NCBI GenBank assembly: GCA_965279205.1
Contig: OZ257144.1
Coordinates: forward strand, 4,030,001 to 4,094,000
Direction: 5' to 3'
Source: UBA7672 sp965279205
Lineage (GTDB): Bacteria; Pseudomonadota; Alphaproteobacteria; Caulobacterales; Hyphomonadaceae
DNA: 64,000 nt
Position 1 is the first letter of the stretch, and every line of letters starts with the position of its first letter. The notes below the pieces were generated by a model. It did not search any database and was not told where the DNA came from. It was given only the letters and a program-made list of their open reading frames with translations. This document shows positions 50,369 to 59,703 of the stretch, piece by piece. The translations under genes were made by a program, and so were the position numbers.

Positions 50369-50650
50369 GTGACCCATTTCCTGCGTTCGGAAAAGAAGCC
50401 GGACGGCCACAAGCTCGAAGACCTGCTGATGCAGCTGCGCGCGGACATGTTCCACCGCTGCGAGGTGATCGCCGCCGACACGCGCTCCGAGGCGCTGCAG
50501 GTGATGTCCAACAATGTGAAAATCCTCGGGCTGCTGAGCGAGGCGATCACCCTGTCGCTGGATTCGACGCGGGTTCTCGACCGGTCATTCGGTCCCTCGC
50601 AGGCAGCGCAAGGCGGCCCGCCGCGCATCGGCAAGCCGGAAGCGGCGTAA
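50369..50650 (+). CDS. Small protein of unknown function
   Basis: The 93-residue product, starting at GTG 50369 after CGGGAG, is mainly helical, with a central EALQVMSNNVKILGLLSEAI hydrophobic helix too polar to be a membrane segment. A proline/glycine tail (PSQAAQGGPPRIGKPEAA) follows. It stands alone between two minus-strand genes, ending three bases before the stop of the lipoprotein gene. No family recognised. Confidence 0.6.
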   Translation: MTHFLRSEKKPDGHKLEDLLMQLRADMFHRCEVIAADTRSEALQVMSNNVKILGLLSEAITLSLDSTRVLDRSFGPSQAAQGGPPRIGKPEAA

Positions 50651-50653
50651 GTC

Positions 50654-51223
50654 TCAACCTGACCCCGACGCGAAATAGAGCCAGGCGCCGTCCTCACGGA
50701 TGCCGAGGACATAGCCTGGCCATATCTCGCCCGCGCGCAGCGCATCGACCTGACCTTTTCCCAAGAGCCGCTCGATGTCCCGTTCGGCGGCAGGCGTGAT
50801 CTGGTCCGGCTTCAGCGTCGCCATCCACGGCCAGATATAGACCTTGCCCTGCGGCGTATCGGTAATCGTGAAGCGGTAACCGAGCAGCTTCTCGGCCTGC
50901 GCCATCGGCCAGTCGCCTGCGCGCATCTTGAGATACCAGTACTCGGAATGCGTCATGCCGGCATTGTTCGAGCGGAAGCCCGGCGTCGCGTCTGCCAGCC
51001 TGGCGAGATCACGATAGGTCCCTGTCGCGGCTATGTCGCGAAGCTGCTGGACCGTGGCGGCGACAGCCGCTGGAAGCGGATCACGTGATGGCGCTGGCCG
51101 GACCTCGGCGGCACCGACGGCAGCGGGTTCCTTCGGCGCATCGCACGCGGCCAGCGTCAGCGCCGCGGCAATGCAGGCGCCGAACAACACGCGAGCGCTC
51201 AGGACGCGCAACACCGTGCGCAT
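50654..51223 (-). CDS. Lipoprotein of unknown function
   Basis: The 189-residue product has a lipoprotein signal ending TLAAC (Cys about residue 27). The periplasmic part has a Pro/Ala linker, then LPAAVAATVQQLRDIAATGTYRDL, SEYWYLKMRAGDWPMAQAE and EIWPGYVLGIREDGAWLYF. The WPGY...EDGAWLYFASG ending looks like a small conserved domain of alphaproteobacterial lipoproteins. No function is known. It is preceded by 112 noncoding bases and then the HAD gene on the same strand. Confidence 0.75.
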   Translation of the reverse strand: MRTVLRVLSARVLFGACIAAALTLAACDAPKEPAAVGAAEVRPAPSRDPLPAAVAATVQQLRDIAATGTYRDLARLADATPGFRSNNAGMTHSEYWYLKMRAGDWPMAQAEKLLGYRFTITDTPQGKVYIWPWMATLKPDQITPAAERDIERLLGKGQVDALRAGEIWPGYVLGIREDGAWLYFASGSG

Positions 51224-51335
51224 CGGCCACCCCTCACCTCCAAATCCCCGCGCGCAAAATGTTTGTACCGCGCGAGAGGCGCAAGAGGGGGGAGAGGTAA
51301 TCTTTGCGGGAGCGCGAGCCTTCCCTCAGGGCGGC

Positions 51336-51995
51336 TTACGCGAAGGACAGACCCACCGCTTTTGACAGGTCGACGAGCAGCTGGTCTTCGGACGTGACCT
51401 TTATCGTCGCCATGCCCATCTCGCGCGCCGGCTTCAGGTTGATGCCAAGATCGTCGAGATAGACGCAGGCCGACGGGGCCACGCCGAGCGTGTCGCACAT
51501 CATCTGGTAGATGCGCGGGTCAGGCTTGCGCACGCCGGCCTTGGAGCTTTCGATAACGTGGTCGAACAGGGCGAAGACATCGGCCATCTGCGCGGCTTTT
51601 TCCGGGTTGGACGACATGCCCGCGCCCTTGCCGGTCGGGGCGTTGTTGGTGATGCAGCCGACCTTGAATTTGGCCTTGCAGGCCCTGAAGGCCGCGACAA
51701 CGCGAGGACGCAGATCGCCGGAGAGCAGCGCAAGCACGTCGCGACCCGGAATAGACAGGCCGAACTCCCGCGCCTCCCCCAGGAACACCGCATCGAACTC
51801 GGCCGGTGCGAGTTCCGACCGTTCCAGTCGCGCCCAGGCGTTGGTGTCCGGATTGATCGAATTGATGCGCCGGATGATGTCGAATGGCAGGCCACGCTCA
51901 CGCTCATAGCGATTGAACGCATCAAACGGCGATGTCGTGAACACGCCGCCAAAGTCCCAGACAACGGCCTTCACCTGATCGGGCGTGGGCGCCAT
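51336..51995 (-). CDS. HAD-IA family hydrolase (epoxide-hydrolase N-domain-like phosphatase)
   Basis: The 219-residue protein has the HAD motifs: VVWDFGGVFT (nucleophile Asp, about residue 14), GCITNN (motif II Thr near 114), SSKAGVRKPDPRIY (motif III Lys near 152), and VYLDDLGINLKPAREMGM (motif IV acidic pair near 180). In this subfamily the second Asp of DxD is replaced by Gly, as in the N-terminal domain of mammalian epoxide hydrolase; members are small-molecule phosphatases. The start ATG overlaps the stop of bioB (TGATG at 51993-51997), so the two are coupled. A link to biotin synthesis is possible but unproven. Confidence 0.9.
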   Translation of the reverse strand: MAPTPDQVKAVVWDFGGVFTTSPFDAFNRYERERGLPFDIIRRINSINPDTNAWARLERSELAPAEFDAVFLGEAREFGLSIPGRDVLALLSGDLRPRVVAAFRACKAKFKVGCITNNAPTGKGAGMSSNPEKAAQMADVFALFDHVIESSKAGVRKPDPRIYQMMCDTLGVAPSACVYLDDLGINLKPAREMGMATIKVTSEDQLLVDLSKAVGLSFA

Positions 51996-53002
51996 CAGGC
52001 GGTGGCCTTCGCCGGCAGATGCTCGACCTGGGGCTTGTCGGTGCGTGGACCCCAGTCGAGACCAAGCGTGTCGAGCAGGTGCTCATCCTCGCTGGCTTCG
52101 GGATTGGCGGTCGTCAGCAGGCGGGCGCCAACAAAGATCGAGTTGGCCCCGGCCGCCAGGCACAGCGCCTGGCCCTCTTCAGTCATGTTCTCGCGGCCTG
52201 CCGACAGGCGCACCCAGGACGCCGGCATGACGATGCGGGCGACCGCGATGGCGCGCGCGAGTTCAACGGCCGTGATCGGCTCGGACTTGCCCAGCGGCGT
52301 GCCCGCGATCGGCACCAGCGCATTGATCGTGACGCTCTCCGGATGCGGCGCGATCATCGACAGTTCATGGATCAGCCCGACGCGATCCGCCCTGCTCTCG
52401 CCCATGCCGAGAATACCGCCGCAGCAAAGCGACACGCCTGCCTGGCGGCAGCGGTCCAACGTTTCGAGCCGGTCCTCGTACGTGCGGGTCGAGGTGACCT
52501 TGCCGTAGTATTCGCGCGAAGTGTCGAGGTTATGGTTGTAATAGTCGAGCCCCGCGTCCTTCAGCTTCTCGGCCTGGCCTTCCTCGAGCATGCCGAGTGT
52601 GACGCAGGTCTCGAGGCCCTCGGCCTTCACCGCGGAGATCATGGCGCAGACAGCGGGAAGGTCGCGGTCCTTGAGCGAGCGCCAGGCGGCGCCCATGCAG
52701 AAACGGTCAGCGCCATTGGCCTTGGCTTTCCTCGCTTCGGCGAGGACGGCATCGACCTCCATGAGTTTCGAGGCGGCAAGGCCGGTCTTGAAGTGCGCCG
52801 ACTGGCTGCAATAGCCGCAGTCTTCCGGGCAGCCGCCGGTCTTGATCGACAGCAGCTGGGATTTCTGGATCCGGCCCTCAGGCCAGTTGGCCTCGCGAAC
52901 CTTGAGAGCGCGCAGCATCAGGTCCGGAAGCGGAATATCAAAGAGCGCCGCGATCTCTTCGCGCGTCCAGTCATTGCGGGGCGCAATCGCGGCAGCGGTC
53001 AT
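51995..53002 (-). CDS. bioB: Biotin synthase
   Basis: BioB inserts sulfur into dethiobiotin to form biotin, using S-adenosylmethionine radical chemistry and a [4Fe-4S] plus [2Fe-2S] cluster. The 335-residue protein has the radical-SAM triad GGCPEDCGYC (Cys-x-x-x-Cys-x-x-Cys), and YYNHNLDTSREYYGK and GMGE in the barrel. ATG 53002 follows GGAG by six bases and starts at the conserved MTAAAIAPRNDW. It overlaps the HAD gene downstream. No other bio genes are in the window. Confidence 0.96.
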   Translation of the reverse strand: MTAAAIAPRNDWTREEIAALFDIPLPDLMLRALKVREANWPEGRIQKSQLLSIKTGGCPEDCGYCSQSAHFKTGLAASKLMEVDAVLAEARKAKANGADRFCMGAAWRSLKDRDLPAVCAMISAVKAEGLETCVTLGMLEEGQAEKLKDAGLDYYNHNLDTSREYYGKVTSTRTYEDRLETLDRCRQAGVSLCCGGILGMGESRADRVGLIHELSMIAPHPESVTINALVPIAGTPLGKSEPITAVELARAIAVARIVMPASWVRLSAGRENMTEEGQALCLAAGANSIFVGARLLTTANPEASEDEHLLDTLGLDWGPRTDKPQVEHLPAKATA

Positions 53003-53057
53003 GGAAAACTCCGTTCGGTGCGCGAGCGGCATAGCGGGGCGCAGGCCCTAACGCAAC

Positions 53058-53085
53058 GGCGCCCTCCCCGTGGAGGGAGGGCGCC
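53058..53085 (-). terminator. GC-rich hairpin terminator after the APC permease gene
   Basis: A perfect 11-bp stem, GGCGCCCTCCC (53058-53068) with GGGAGGGCGCC (53075-53085), encloses CGTGGA. It lies between the stop of the minus-strand permease at 53117 and the bioB start. It has no T run, so its efficiency is uncertain. Confidence 0.55.
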
Positions 53086-53116
53086 GCTTCGATTGACAGT
53101 CGCTGATGTGGACGCG

Positions 53117-54736
53117 TTAGCCCTTCTTGGTGTCGTCGACCTGCCGGCCCGTGGCGCCAAGATCCGGCTGCGGCTCGTGACCAGTGACGACCTCGCCCTT
53201 CGCCAGCTTCGAGTTCCACATGCCGTAGACGAAATAGATCAGCACGCCGACGGCGAGATACGGGATGAAGAAGTTCCGCGTTCTTTCCTCCGACATCAGC
53301 GACATCACCAGGATGGCGCACATGCCCGCGCCGACGATCGCGATGGTCACGATCAGCCAGGTCGGCATCTTGAACGGACGGTGGAGGTTGGGCCGCGCAA
53401 AGCGCAGGTAGATCACCGTCACGCAGATCAGCATGAAGGCGACCAGCGTCCCGACGTTCGTTGTGTCGCCAAGGAAGTCGAGTCCGGTGAAGCCGGCAAA
53501 GCCCGCCGCCACGATGCCGACGAGGATCGTGTTGAGCACAGGCGTCTGCGTCTTCGGATTGACCTTGGCGAAGATGGGCGGCAGCAGCCCGTCGCGCGCC
53601 ATGGTGTAGAAAATGCGGGTCTGGCCATAGAGCAGAACCAGCATTACCGACGAAAGGCCGGCGAAGGCGCCGACTTTCACGAGGATCGCGAACCACGGCA
53701 GACCCATGCGGTCGACCGCCAGGGCGATCGGGGCCGGCACGTTGAGCTCTTGGTAAGGCACGATGCCGACCAGCACCGCGCAGGTGAGGATGTAGAGGAT
53801 CGTGCAGATGATCAGCGAGCCGAGAATGCCGATCGGCATGTCCTTCGCCGGGTTTTTCGCTTCCGCGCCTGCGGTCGAGACAGCCTCGAAGCCGATATAG
53901 GCGAAGAAGATGGTCGACGCCGCAGCAATGAGGCCGCCAACGCCATAAGCTGAATCCCGGCTGTGCCCGGAGACGACGTTGCCGAGAGCGGTCCAGATCT
54001 GCCCACCGATCGACATGTCCGATCCCGGTGGGGGCGCAGGCACCTGATCTGGGATCAACGGCGACCAGTTGGCCGGGTTCACGAAGAAGAAGCCGATCGC
54101 GATGAAGGCAATGACGACCGTCACCTTGATGGCGACAACGATGTTGTTGACCGTCGCCGATTCGGACACGCCGAGTGTCAGCAATGCGGTGACCGCAACA
54201 ATGCCCAGCAGCGCCGGCATGTTCACGATGCCGGTGACCATTTCACCCGTCGCCAGGTCTTTCACCTCCACGCCCGGCGCCGCTGTCAGCGCGGTAGGAA
54301 TTGTAAGACCCATGTCGTGGAGAAGGCTCGCGACATAGCCCGACCAGCCAACGGCCACGGTCGAAGCCGCAACGCCGTATTCCAGGAGGAGCAGCACGCC
54401 CATGATCCAGGCGACGAATTCGCCCAGCGAGGCGTAGGAGTAGGAGTAGGCCGACCCGGAAACCGGGATCGCCGCAGCAAGTTCGGAGTAGCAGAGCGCC
54501 ACGAAGGCGCAGAGCAGGCCGGTGATAACGAAGGAGATCATGATGCCGGGCCCGGCAAATTCGGCGGCCGCCCTGCCCGTCAGCACAAAAATGCCCGTGC
54601 CGATGATGCAGCCGATGCCGAGCAGCACCAGGTTGAGCGCACCCAGCGACTTCTTGAGCTCGCCGCTGGCATGCTCGGCATGCATCTGCTCGACCGACTT
54701 CCGGGCGAACAGCTGCCCAATGCCCCTACTGGCCAT
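53117..54736 (-). CDS. APC-family amino acid permease
   Basis: The 539-residue membrane protein belongs to the amino acid-polyamine-organocation family, in the cationic amino acid transporter-like branch. It has about 12 hydrophobic segments. GIGCIIGTGIFVLTG near 40 is the unwound first helix with the GxGxxG-type motif, and EAKNPAKDMPIGILGS near 290 is a family signature. The N-terminal ARKSVEQMHAEHA and the Asp-rich C-terminus are cytoplasmic. ATG 54736 follows GGAGGG by seven bases. The substrate is probably an amino acid; which one cannot be told. Confidence 0.9.
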   Translation of the reverse strand: MASRGIGQLFARKSVEQMHAEHASGELKKSLGALNLVLLGIGCIIGTGIFVLTGRAAAEFAGPGIMISFVITGLLCAFVALCYSELAAAIPVSGSAYSYSYASLGEFVAWIMGVLLLLEYGVAASTVAVGWSGYVASLLHDMGLTIPTALTAAPGVEVKDLATGEMVTGIVNMPALLGIVAVTALLTLGVSESATVNNIVVAIKVTVVIAFIAIGFFFVNPANWSPLIPDQVPAPPPGSDMSIGGQIWTALGNVVSGHSRDSAYGVGGLIAAASTIFFAYIGFEAVSTAGAEAKNPAKDMPIGILGSLIICTILYILTCAVLVGIVPYQELNVPAPIALAVDRMGLPWFAILVKVGAFAGLSSVMLVLLYGQTRIFYTMARDGLLPPIFAKVNPKTQTPVLNTILVGIVAAGFAGFTGLDFLGDTTNVGTLVAFMLICVTVIYLRFARPNLHRPFKMPTWLIVTIAIVGAGMCAILVMSLMSEERTRNFFIPYLAVGVLIYFVYGMWNSKLAKGEVVTGHEPQPDLGATGRQVDDTKKG

Positions 54737-54886
54737 ACAATAACCCTCCGCGTGCGGTGTCGTTCGACCCGCCCTTCTTGATGACGGGGACGTTAGCAGC
54801 CCCGGTAAAGGCCGCAACCTTTCCTGTTTGGCTAGGCTAGGCGCAAGTTTTCGCGTCTGCGAAGGCTGCTGTTGGATCGATCTTGC

Positions 54887-55387
54887 TCAGATATCGACCG
54901 TTCCGGGGTCCCCGGCGCGCCGCCAGGGGCCTTGATAGCGGGGGTCGTCGCGCCGCCTGCGGTCCGGTCCGAAATAGGCGGCGGATTTCACGAAGGGGCG
55001 GCGCCGCTCGATCACGGCGTTGACCCGGTTGGCGACATCGACGGCGCGTACCGGCTTCACGAGGAACTCGTCGACGCCGGCGTTGATCGCATCGAGAACG
55101 CGGCCGCGTTCGGAATAGGCGGTGACCATGATCAGCGGGAGATAGATGTTGGGGCTTTCAGGACCGAGGCGGATACGCCTGCAGAAATCGAGGCCGTCGA
55201 GGCCGCCGAGCTTGAAATCGACAAAGGCCAGGTCGATTTCGCCGCCGCATACGATGCCGAACGCCTCGGCGCCGTCAGCCGCTTCTTCGACACGCCGCAC
55301 GCCGAAGCTGGTTAGAATCACGCGCACGAGCCCGCGCATGTGTGCGTTGTCGTCCAGGATCAGCGCGGAAACGCCTTCCAGAGCCAT
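54887..55387 (-). CDS. CheY-like single-domain response regulator
   Basis: The 166-residue protein has a receiver domain (about 5-130): the acidic pair ILDDNAHM near residue 11, phosphorylation site LAFVDFKLGG (Asp near 57), MVTAYSERG (Thr near 89) and LVKPV (Lys near 111). The tail FVKSAAYFGPDRRRRDD is a short element common after receiver domains in alphaproteobacterial stand-alone regulators. No output domain or histidine kinase is nearby. It likely carries a phosphoryl signal to another protein, perhaps in cell-cycle or motility control. Confidence 0.88.
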   Translation of the reverse strand: MALEGVSALILDDNAHMRGLVRVILTSFGVRRVEEAADGAEAFGIVCGGEIDLAFVDFKLGGLDGLDFCRRIRLGPESPNIYLPLIMVTAYSERGRVLDAINAGVDEFLVKPVRAVDVANRVNAVIERRRPFVKSAAYFGPDRRRRDDPRYQGPWRRAGDPGTVDI

Positions 55388-55775
55388 TCGACAGATTTTC
55401 CCCTCGTCGCCTTGTCAGACGCCATCCTCTTCGGACGACCGCCCGCCTACCCCCAAGGCGCCGAGCTTTCCCCAAAATTCGCGGCTTTTGCCGCCTGTAA
55501 TTGGGTCGACGGTCTAGACTGTTCCAAAGCCAAGACAAGTGTAATCGTATGCAATCCTGCACTGGTCGTGACCCCGGCCAATCAAGAGAAAATCCAGTCA
55601 AACGTAGGTCGCTCTCTGTCTTTGCTGAGAGACTGAAGAGTTTCCCCCTGGACTTGATGTGACGGGGCTCTGCGAGCGCGCTTCGGCGGGGACTGACGCG
55701 GGCCCGGGCTTTCGCTAGAGAGGTCTGATCCTCGTGGCCCGACCCCTGTGGCCCGACCCTTGTGGAAAGACACGC
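55388..55775. other. Intergenic region, no gene seen
   Basis: This 388-base gap separates the divergent receiver gene and hldE. It holds a small GCGGC-TTTT-GCCGC hairpin (55481-55494) and otherwise no motif that I can support. Promoters for both genes should lie here. Confidence 0.5.
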
Positions 55776-57236
55776 TTGAGCCCGACACCTGACCAGATCG
55801 CACAACTCGCGCGCGGCCGCGTTCTCGTCGTCGGCGACGTGATGGTTGACCATTACGTCTCCGGCAGGGTGTCGCGCGTGTCGGACGAAGCGCCTGTGCC
55901 CATCATCCATGTCGGCGAGGAACGCTGGACGGCAGGCGGCGCCGCAAACGTCGCCGCCAACATTTCGGCGCTCGGCGGCAAGGCCGTCCTTGCCGGCATT
56001 GTCGGCAGCGATCCGGCATCCGCGACCCTTACAGGCATCCTCGCCAGCCTGTCCGGAACGGTCGAGACACACCTCATTGCGGAAACCGGCCGGCCGACCA
56101 CCATCAAGACCCGCTATATGGGCGGGCAGCACCAGATCGTGCGCGTCGACCGCGAGCAGCCGGCGCCCATTTCCAAGGCGACCGAAGACAGGCTGATCGC
56201 TGCGGTCAACATGCTGGCGTCCGACTGCGATGCGGTGATGATCTCGGACTACGCCAAGGGCGTGCTGACAGATAGCGTGCTGAGAGCGGCGATCGAGGCC
56301 GGGCGGAAGGCGGGCGTGCCCGTTGTGGTCGATCCCAAGCGCGCGGACTGGAGCGCCTATCGGGGCGCGGCCATCATCACACCCAACCGCAAGGAGTTGA
56401 GCCTTGCGACGCATGCGCCCTGCGGACCGGATGCAGAATGCGCAGCCGCGGCCGCGCTTGCCATGGAGACAACAGGCGCGGCGATACTGCTCACGCGTTC
56501 CGAACACGGCATGTCGCTGTTCCGCAAGGACGGGCCGCCACTGCATCTCGCCGCCAAGGCGCGTGAAGTGTTCGACGTCTCCGGCGCCGGCGACACCGTC
56601 GCAGCGGCGGTGGCGCTGGGCCTTGCGAGCGCCCTGTCGGCCGAAACCGCCATGCAGATCGCCAATGTTGCTGCCGGCATCGTAGTCGCCAAGCGTGGCA
56701 CGGCTACGGCGACGCCTGCTGAACTGCTGGCCGAGATCGGGGCCGGCAATCGCGGATTCGGCGGCGCGCCGGGCGCGCTTTCTCTCGCCGAGGCCAAGAA
56801 GCTGCGCGAGGCCTGGGGCCGAGAGGGCCTGACGGTCGGCTTCACCAATGGCTGTTTCGACATCCTGCATGCCGGACATGTGGCGCTGCTGCGTGGGGCG
56901 GCGGCGGCGTGTGACCGGCTGATCGTGGCGCTGAACACGGATGTGTCCGTGCGGGCGCTGAAGGGGGAGGCGCGGCCCGTGCAGGCGGAGGGTGTGCGGG
57001 CGGCCGTGATGGCGGCGGTGAAGGGTGTGGACGCTGTGGTGCTGTTCGGCGAGGCAACGCCACTGGAGGTGATAGGCGTGCTGCAGCCCGACGTGCTGGT
57101 GAAGGGCGCAGACTATGCGGAGGACCAGATAGTAGGCGCGGACGTGGTGCGCGCTCACGGCGGCCGCATCGTGCGCGTAACGCTGGTAGACGGCCAGTCG
57201 ACCACCAAGGTCATCGAGAAGTCGCGGCGTGGCTGA
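55776..57236 (+). CDS. hldE: Bifunctional heptose-7-phosphate kinase / heptose-1-phosphate adenylyltransferase
   Basis: HldE makes ADP-heptose precursors for the lipopolysaccharide core. The ~486-residue protein has a PfkB-type kinase half (about 1-310), with VVGDVMVDHYVSGRVSRVSD near 18 and the FDVSGAGDTVAAA phosphate-binding signature near 270. The C-terminal adenylyltransferase half has GFTNGCFDILHAGHVALL near 350 with the HxGH motif. TTG 55776 follows GGAAAG by six bases and begins at the family's usual N-terminus; upstream GTG codons at 55734 and 55749 are alternatives. The next gene starts 170 bases downstream. Confidence 0.93.
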   Translation: MSPTPDQIAQLARGRVLVVGDVMVDHYVSGRVSRVSDEAPVPIIHVGEERWTAGGAANVAANISALGGKAVLAGIVGSDPASATLTGILASLSGTVETHLIAETGRPTTIKTRYMGGQHQIVRVDREQPAPISKATEDRLIAAVNMLASDCDAVMISDYAKGVLTDSVLRAAIEAGRKAGVPVVVDPKRADWSAYRGAAIITPNRKELSLATHAPCGPDAECAAAAALAMETTGAAILLTRSEHGMSLFRKDGPPLHLAAKAREVFDVSGAGDTVAAAVALGLASALSAETAMQIANVAAGIVVAKRGTATATPAELLAEIGAGNRGFGGAPGALSLAEAKKLREAWGREGLTVGFTNGCFDILHAGHVALLRGAAAACDRLIVALNTDVSVRALKGEARPVQAEGVRAAVMAAVKGVDAVVLFGEATPLEVIGVLQPDVLVKGADYAEDQIVGADVVRAHGGRIVRVTLVDGQSTTKVIEKSRRG

Positions 57237-57406
57237 TCTTGGGGCCGGTTGTTGGCCAGACCTAGCGACCAAAAGTCCACTTCGTCCTACAAGGCGCGAA
57301 CCTGCCCGTTCGCGCGACATAAGCGACTTGACTTTGGCGCCTCCTCCCCGGCTAACCGTGCTGTCCGGGGTGGCGACCTGAGACCGGTATTTCGAAGAGG
57401 TGCGCG

Positions 57407-58714
57407 ATGCGCGTGACGATGATCGGGGCTGGCTATGTGGGGCTCGTGTCAGGAGCCTGCTTTGCCGACTTCGGCCACACCGTCACCTGCGTGGACAAGG
57501 ATCCGGGCAAGATCGAGCGGCTCGAGAAGGGCGTGATGCCGATCTTCGAGCCCGGCCTGGCTGAACTGGTCGCCTCGAACGTCAAGGAGGGCCGGCTGTC
57601 GTTCACGCTGGATGCCCGCGAGGCTATCCGCAGCGCTGATGCCATCTTCATCGCCGTGGGCACGCCCTCGCGGCGCGGCGATGGCCATGCCGACCTCTCC
57701 TACGTCTATGCGGCCGCAAAAGAGATCGCCGAACACATGGATGGGTTCACCGTGGTGGTGACCAAGTCGACCGTGCCGGTCGGCACCGGTGACGAGGTCG
57801 AGGACATCATCCGCAAGACCAATCCGAAGGCGAAGTTCGCGGTCGTCTCCAATCCGGAGTTCTTGCGTGAAGGCGCCGCCATCAACGACTTCAAGCGACC
57901 CGACCGCGTCGTGGTCGGCACCGACAGCGAGGAAGCGCGCGAGCGCATGCGCGAACTCTATCGCCCGCTCTTCCTCAACGAAACGCCGATGCTGTTCACC
58001 GAACGACGCACATCGGAACTGATCAAGTATGCCGCCAACGCGTTCCTTGCGGTCAAGATCACCTTCATCAACGAGATGGCGGACCTATGCGAGAAGGTCG
58101 GCGCGAACGTCCAGGACATCTCGAAGGGCATCGGCCTCGACAACCGGATCGGCCGCAAGTTCCTGCACGCGGGTCCGGGTTATGGCGGTTCATGCTTCCC
58201 GAAGGACACGCTTGCGCTCACCAAGACCGCTAACGACGCCGGCAGCCCGGTACGCATCGTCGACACGGTCGTGCAGGTGAATGCGGCGCGCAAGAAGGCC
58301 ATGGCGCAGCGCGTGATCACGGCGATGGGCGGCAGCGTGAAGGGCAAGACGATCGGCGTGCTCGGGCTAGCCTTCAAGCCCAACACTGATGACATGCGCG
58401 ATGCTCCTTCGCTCGACATCATCCCCGCGCTGCAGGCCGCCGGCGCGCGCGTCAAAGCGTACGATCCGGAGAGCATGCACGAAGCCGGCAAGATGCTGAC
58501 CGAGGTCGACTTCTGCGACGGGCCCTATCACGCAGTCGATGGCGCCGACGCCATGGTGCTGATCACCGAATGGGACCAGTTCCGCGCGCTTGATTTCGAC
58601 CGGGTGAAGAAGCTGTTGAAGACGCCGGTCGTGGTCGACCTGCGCAATGTCTACCAGCCCAGCGACATGGAGCGTCGGGGCTTTGACTATCATTCTGTCG
58701 GTCGACCGGGTTGA
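57407..58714 (+). CDS. ugd: UDP-glucose 6-dehydrogenase
   Basis: The enzyme oxidises UDP-glucose to UDP-glucuronate with two NAD, for acidic surface polysaccharide. The 435-residue product begins MRVTMIGAGYVGLVSGACFA, the Rossmann GxGxxG. FIAVGTPS is near 84 and the catalytic Cys in GPGYGGSCFPKDT near 263. The central segment NAFLAVKITFINEMADLCE is characteristic. It lies between hldE and the UDP-glucuronate decarboxylase gene (14 bases to the latter's start), which would use its product. GDP-mannose dehydrogenase is related but less likely in this setting. Confidence 0.92.
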   Translation: MRVTMIGAGYVGLVSGACFADFGHTVTCVDKDPGKIERLEKGVMPIFEPGLAELVASNVKEGRLSFTLDAREAIRSADAIFIAVGTPSRRGDGHADLSYVYAAAKEIAEHMDGFTVVVTKSTVPVGTGDEVEDIIRKTNPKAKFAVVSNPEFLREGAAINDFKRPDRVVVGTDSEEARERMRELYRPLFLNETPMLFTERRTSELIKYAANAFLAVKITFINEMADLCEKVGANVQDISKGIGLDNRIGRKFLHAGPGYGGSCFPKDTLALTKTANDAGSPVRIVDTVVQVNAARKKAMAQRVITAMGGSVKGKTIGVLGLAFKPNTDDMRDAPSLDIIPALQAAGARVKAYDPESMHEAGKMLTEVDFCDGPYHAVDGADAMVLITEWDQFRALDFDRVKKLLKTPVVVDLRNVYQPSDMERRGFDYHSVGRPG

Positions 58715-58727
58715 GGGGGAGCTGAAC

Positions 58728-59690
58728 ATGGCCAAGGCGAGTTCGATGCTGGAGAACCGGGCGCTCGTTTCGGGCGGTTCGGGTTTTCTCGGCTCCCACC
58801 TGTGCGACCGCCTGCTGGCGCGCGGCCAGGAAGTGCTGTGCGTCGACAACCTGTTCACGGGGCAAAAGCGCAACGTCGCCCACCTGCACGGCAACCCGAA
58901 ATTCGAATTCCTGCGCCACGACGTGACCTTTCCGCTGTTCGTCGAGGTCGACCAGATCTGGAACCTCGCCTGCCCGGCCAGCCCGGTGCACTATCAGCAT
59001 GACCCGGTGCAGACGACCAAGACGTCGGTGCACGGCGCGATCAACATGCTCGGGTTGGCGAAACGGCTGGGCGCGAAAATCCTCCAGGCCTCGACCTCGG
59101 AAGTCTATGGCGATCCGCAGGTACATCCGCAGACTGAGGATTATTGGGGCCATGTGAACCCGATCGGCCCGCGCTCCTGCTATGACGAGGGCAAGCGCTG
59201 CGCCGAGACACTGTTCTTCGACTATCACCGTCAGCATCAGCTGCGCATCAAGGTGATCCGCATCTTCAACACCTATGGCCCGCGGATGCACCCCAATGAC
59301 GGGCGTGTGGTCTCCAACTTCATCGTGCAGGCGCTGAAGGGTCAGGACATCACCATCTATGGCGACGGCCTGCAGACGCGATCGTTCTGCTATGTCGATG
59401 ATCTCATCGAGGGGATGATCCGCCTGATGGATTCGGGCGACGATGTCACCGGCCCGATCAATATCGGCAACCCCGGCGAGTTCACGATGATCCAGCTGGC
59501 CGAAGCCGTGCTGAAACTCACCGGCGGAAAATCGAAACTGGTGCGCATGCCGCTGCCAGCCGACGACCCCAAGCAGCGCCAGCCCGACATCACCCGCGCC
59601 CGCAGCACGCTGGGATGGGCGCCGAAAGTCCAGCTTGAGGATGGACTGAAGGAAACAATCGCCTATTTCCGGAAACTGCTGGACGCCTGA
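58728..59690 (+). CDS. UDP-glucuronate decarboxylase (UXS-type SDR)
   Basis: The 320-residue extended short-chain dehydrogenase has VSGGSGFLGSHLCDRLLARG (NAD motif), LACPASPVHYQHDPVQTTKT (the UXS-specific segment), SEVYGDPQVHPQTE, and the catalytic SCYDEGKR (Tyr-x-x-x-Lys). VRMPLPADDPKQRQPDI follows. These match UDP-xylose synthase, which decarboxylates UDP-glucuronate to UDP-xylose. The start ATG 58728 follows GAGGGGGA. The gene before it makes UDP-glucuronate, so the pair forms a pathway to UDP-xylose for a surface glycan. Confidence 0.9.
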   Translation: MAKASSMLENRALVSGGSGFLGSHLCDRLLARGQEVLCVDNLFTGQKRNVAHLHGNPKFEFLRHDVTFPLFVEVDQIWNLACPASPVHYQHDPVQTTKTSVHGAINMLGLAKRLGAKILQASTSEVYGDPQVHPQTEDYWGHVNPIGPRSCYDEGKRCAETLFFDYHRQHQLRIKVIRIFNTYGPRMHPNDGRVVSNFIVQALKGQDITIYGDGLQTRSFCYVDDLIEGMIRLMDSGDDVTGPINIGNPGEFTMIQLAEAVLKLTGGKSKLVRMPLPADDPKQRQPDITRARSTLGWAPKVQLEDGLKETIAYFRKLLDA

Positions 59691-59703
59691 GCAGGAGACC
59701 GGA

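Noticed and set aside
52019..53953. A 644-codon open frame on the plus strand antisense to bioB and the permease gene
   Set aside because: It mirrors two well-identified genes, its Arg/His/Asp-rich translation resembles no protein, and it is a by-product of high GC.
55275..57320. A 681-codon minus-strand frame across hldE
   Set aside because: It runs opposite an unambiguous HldE and has the composition of an antisense shadow.
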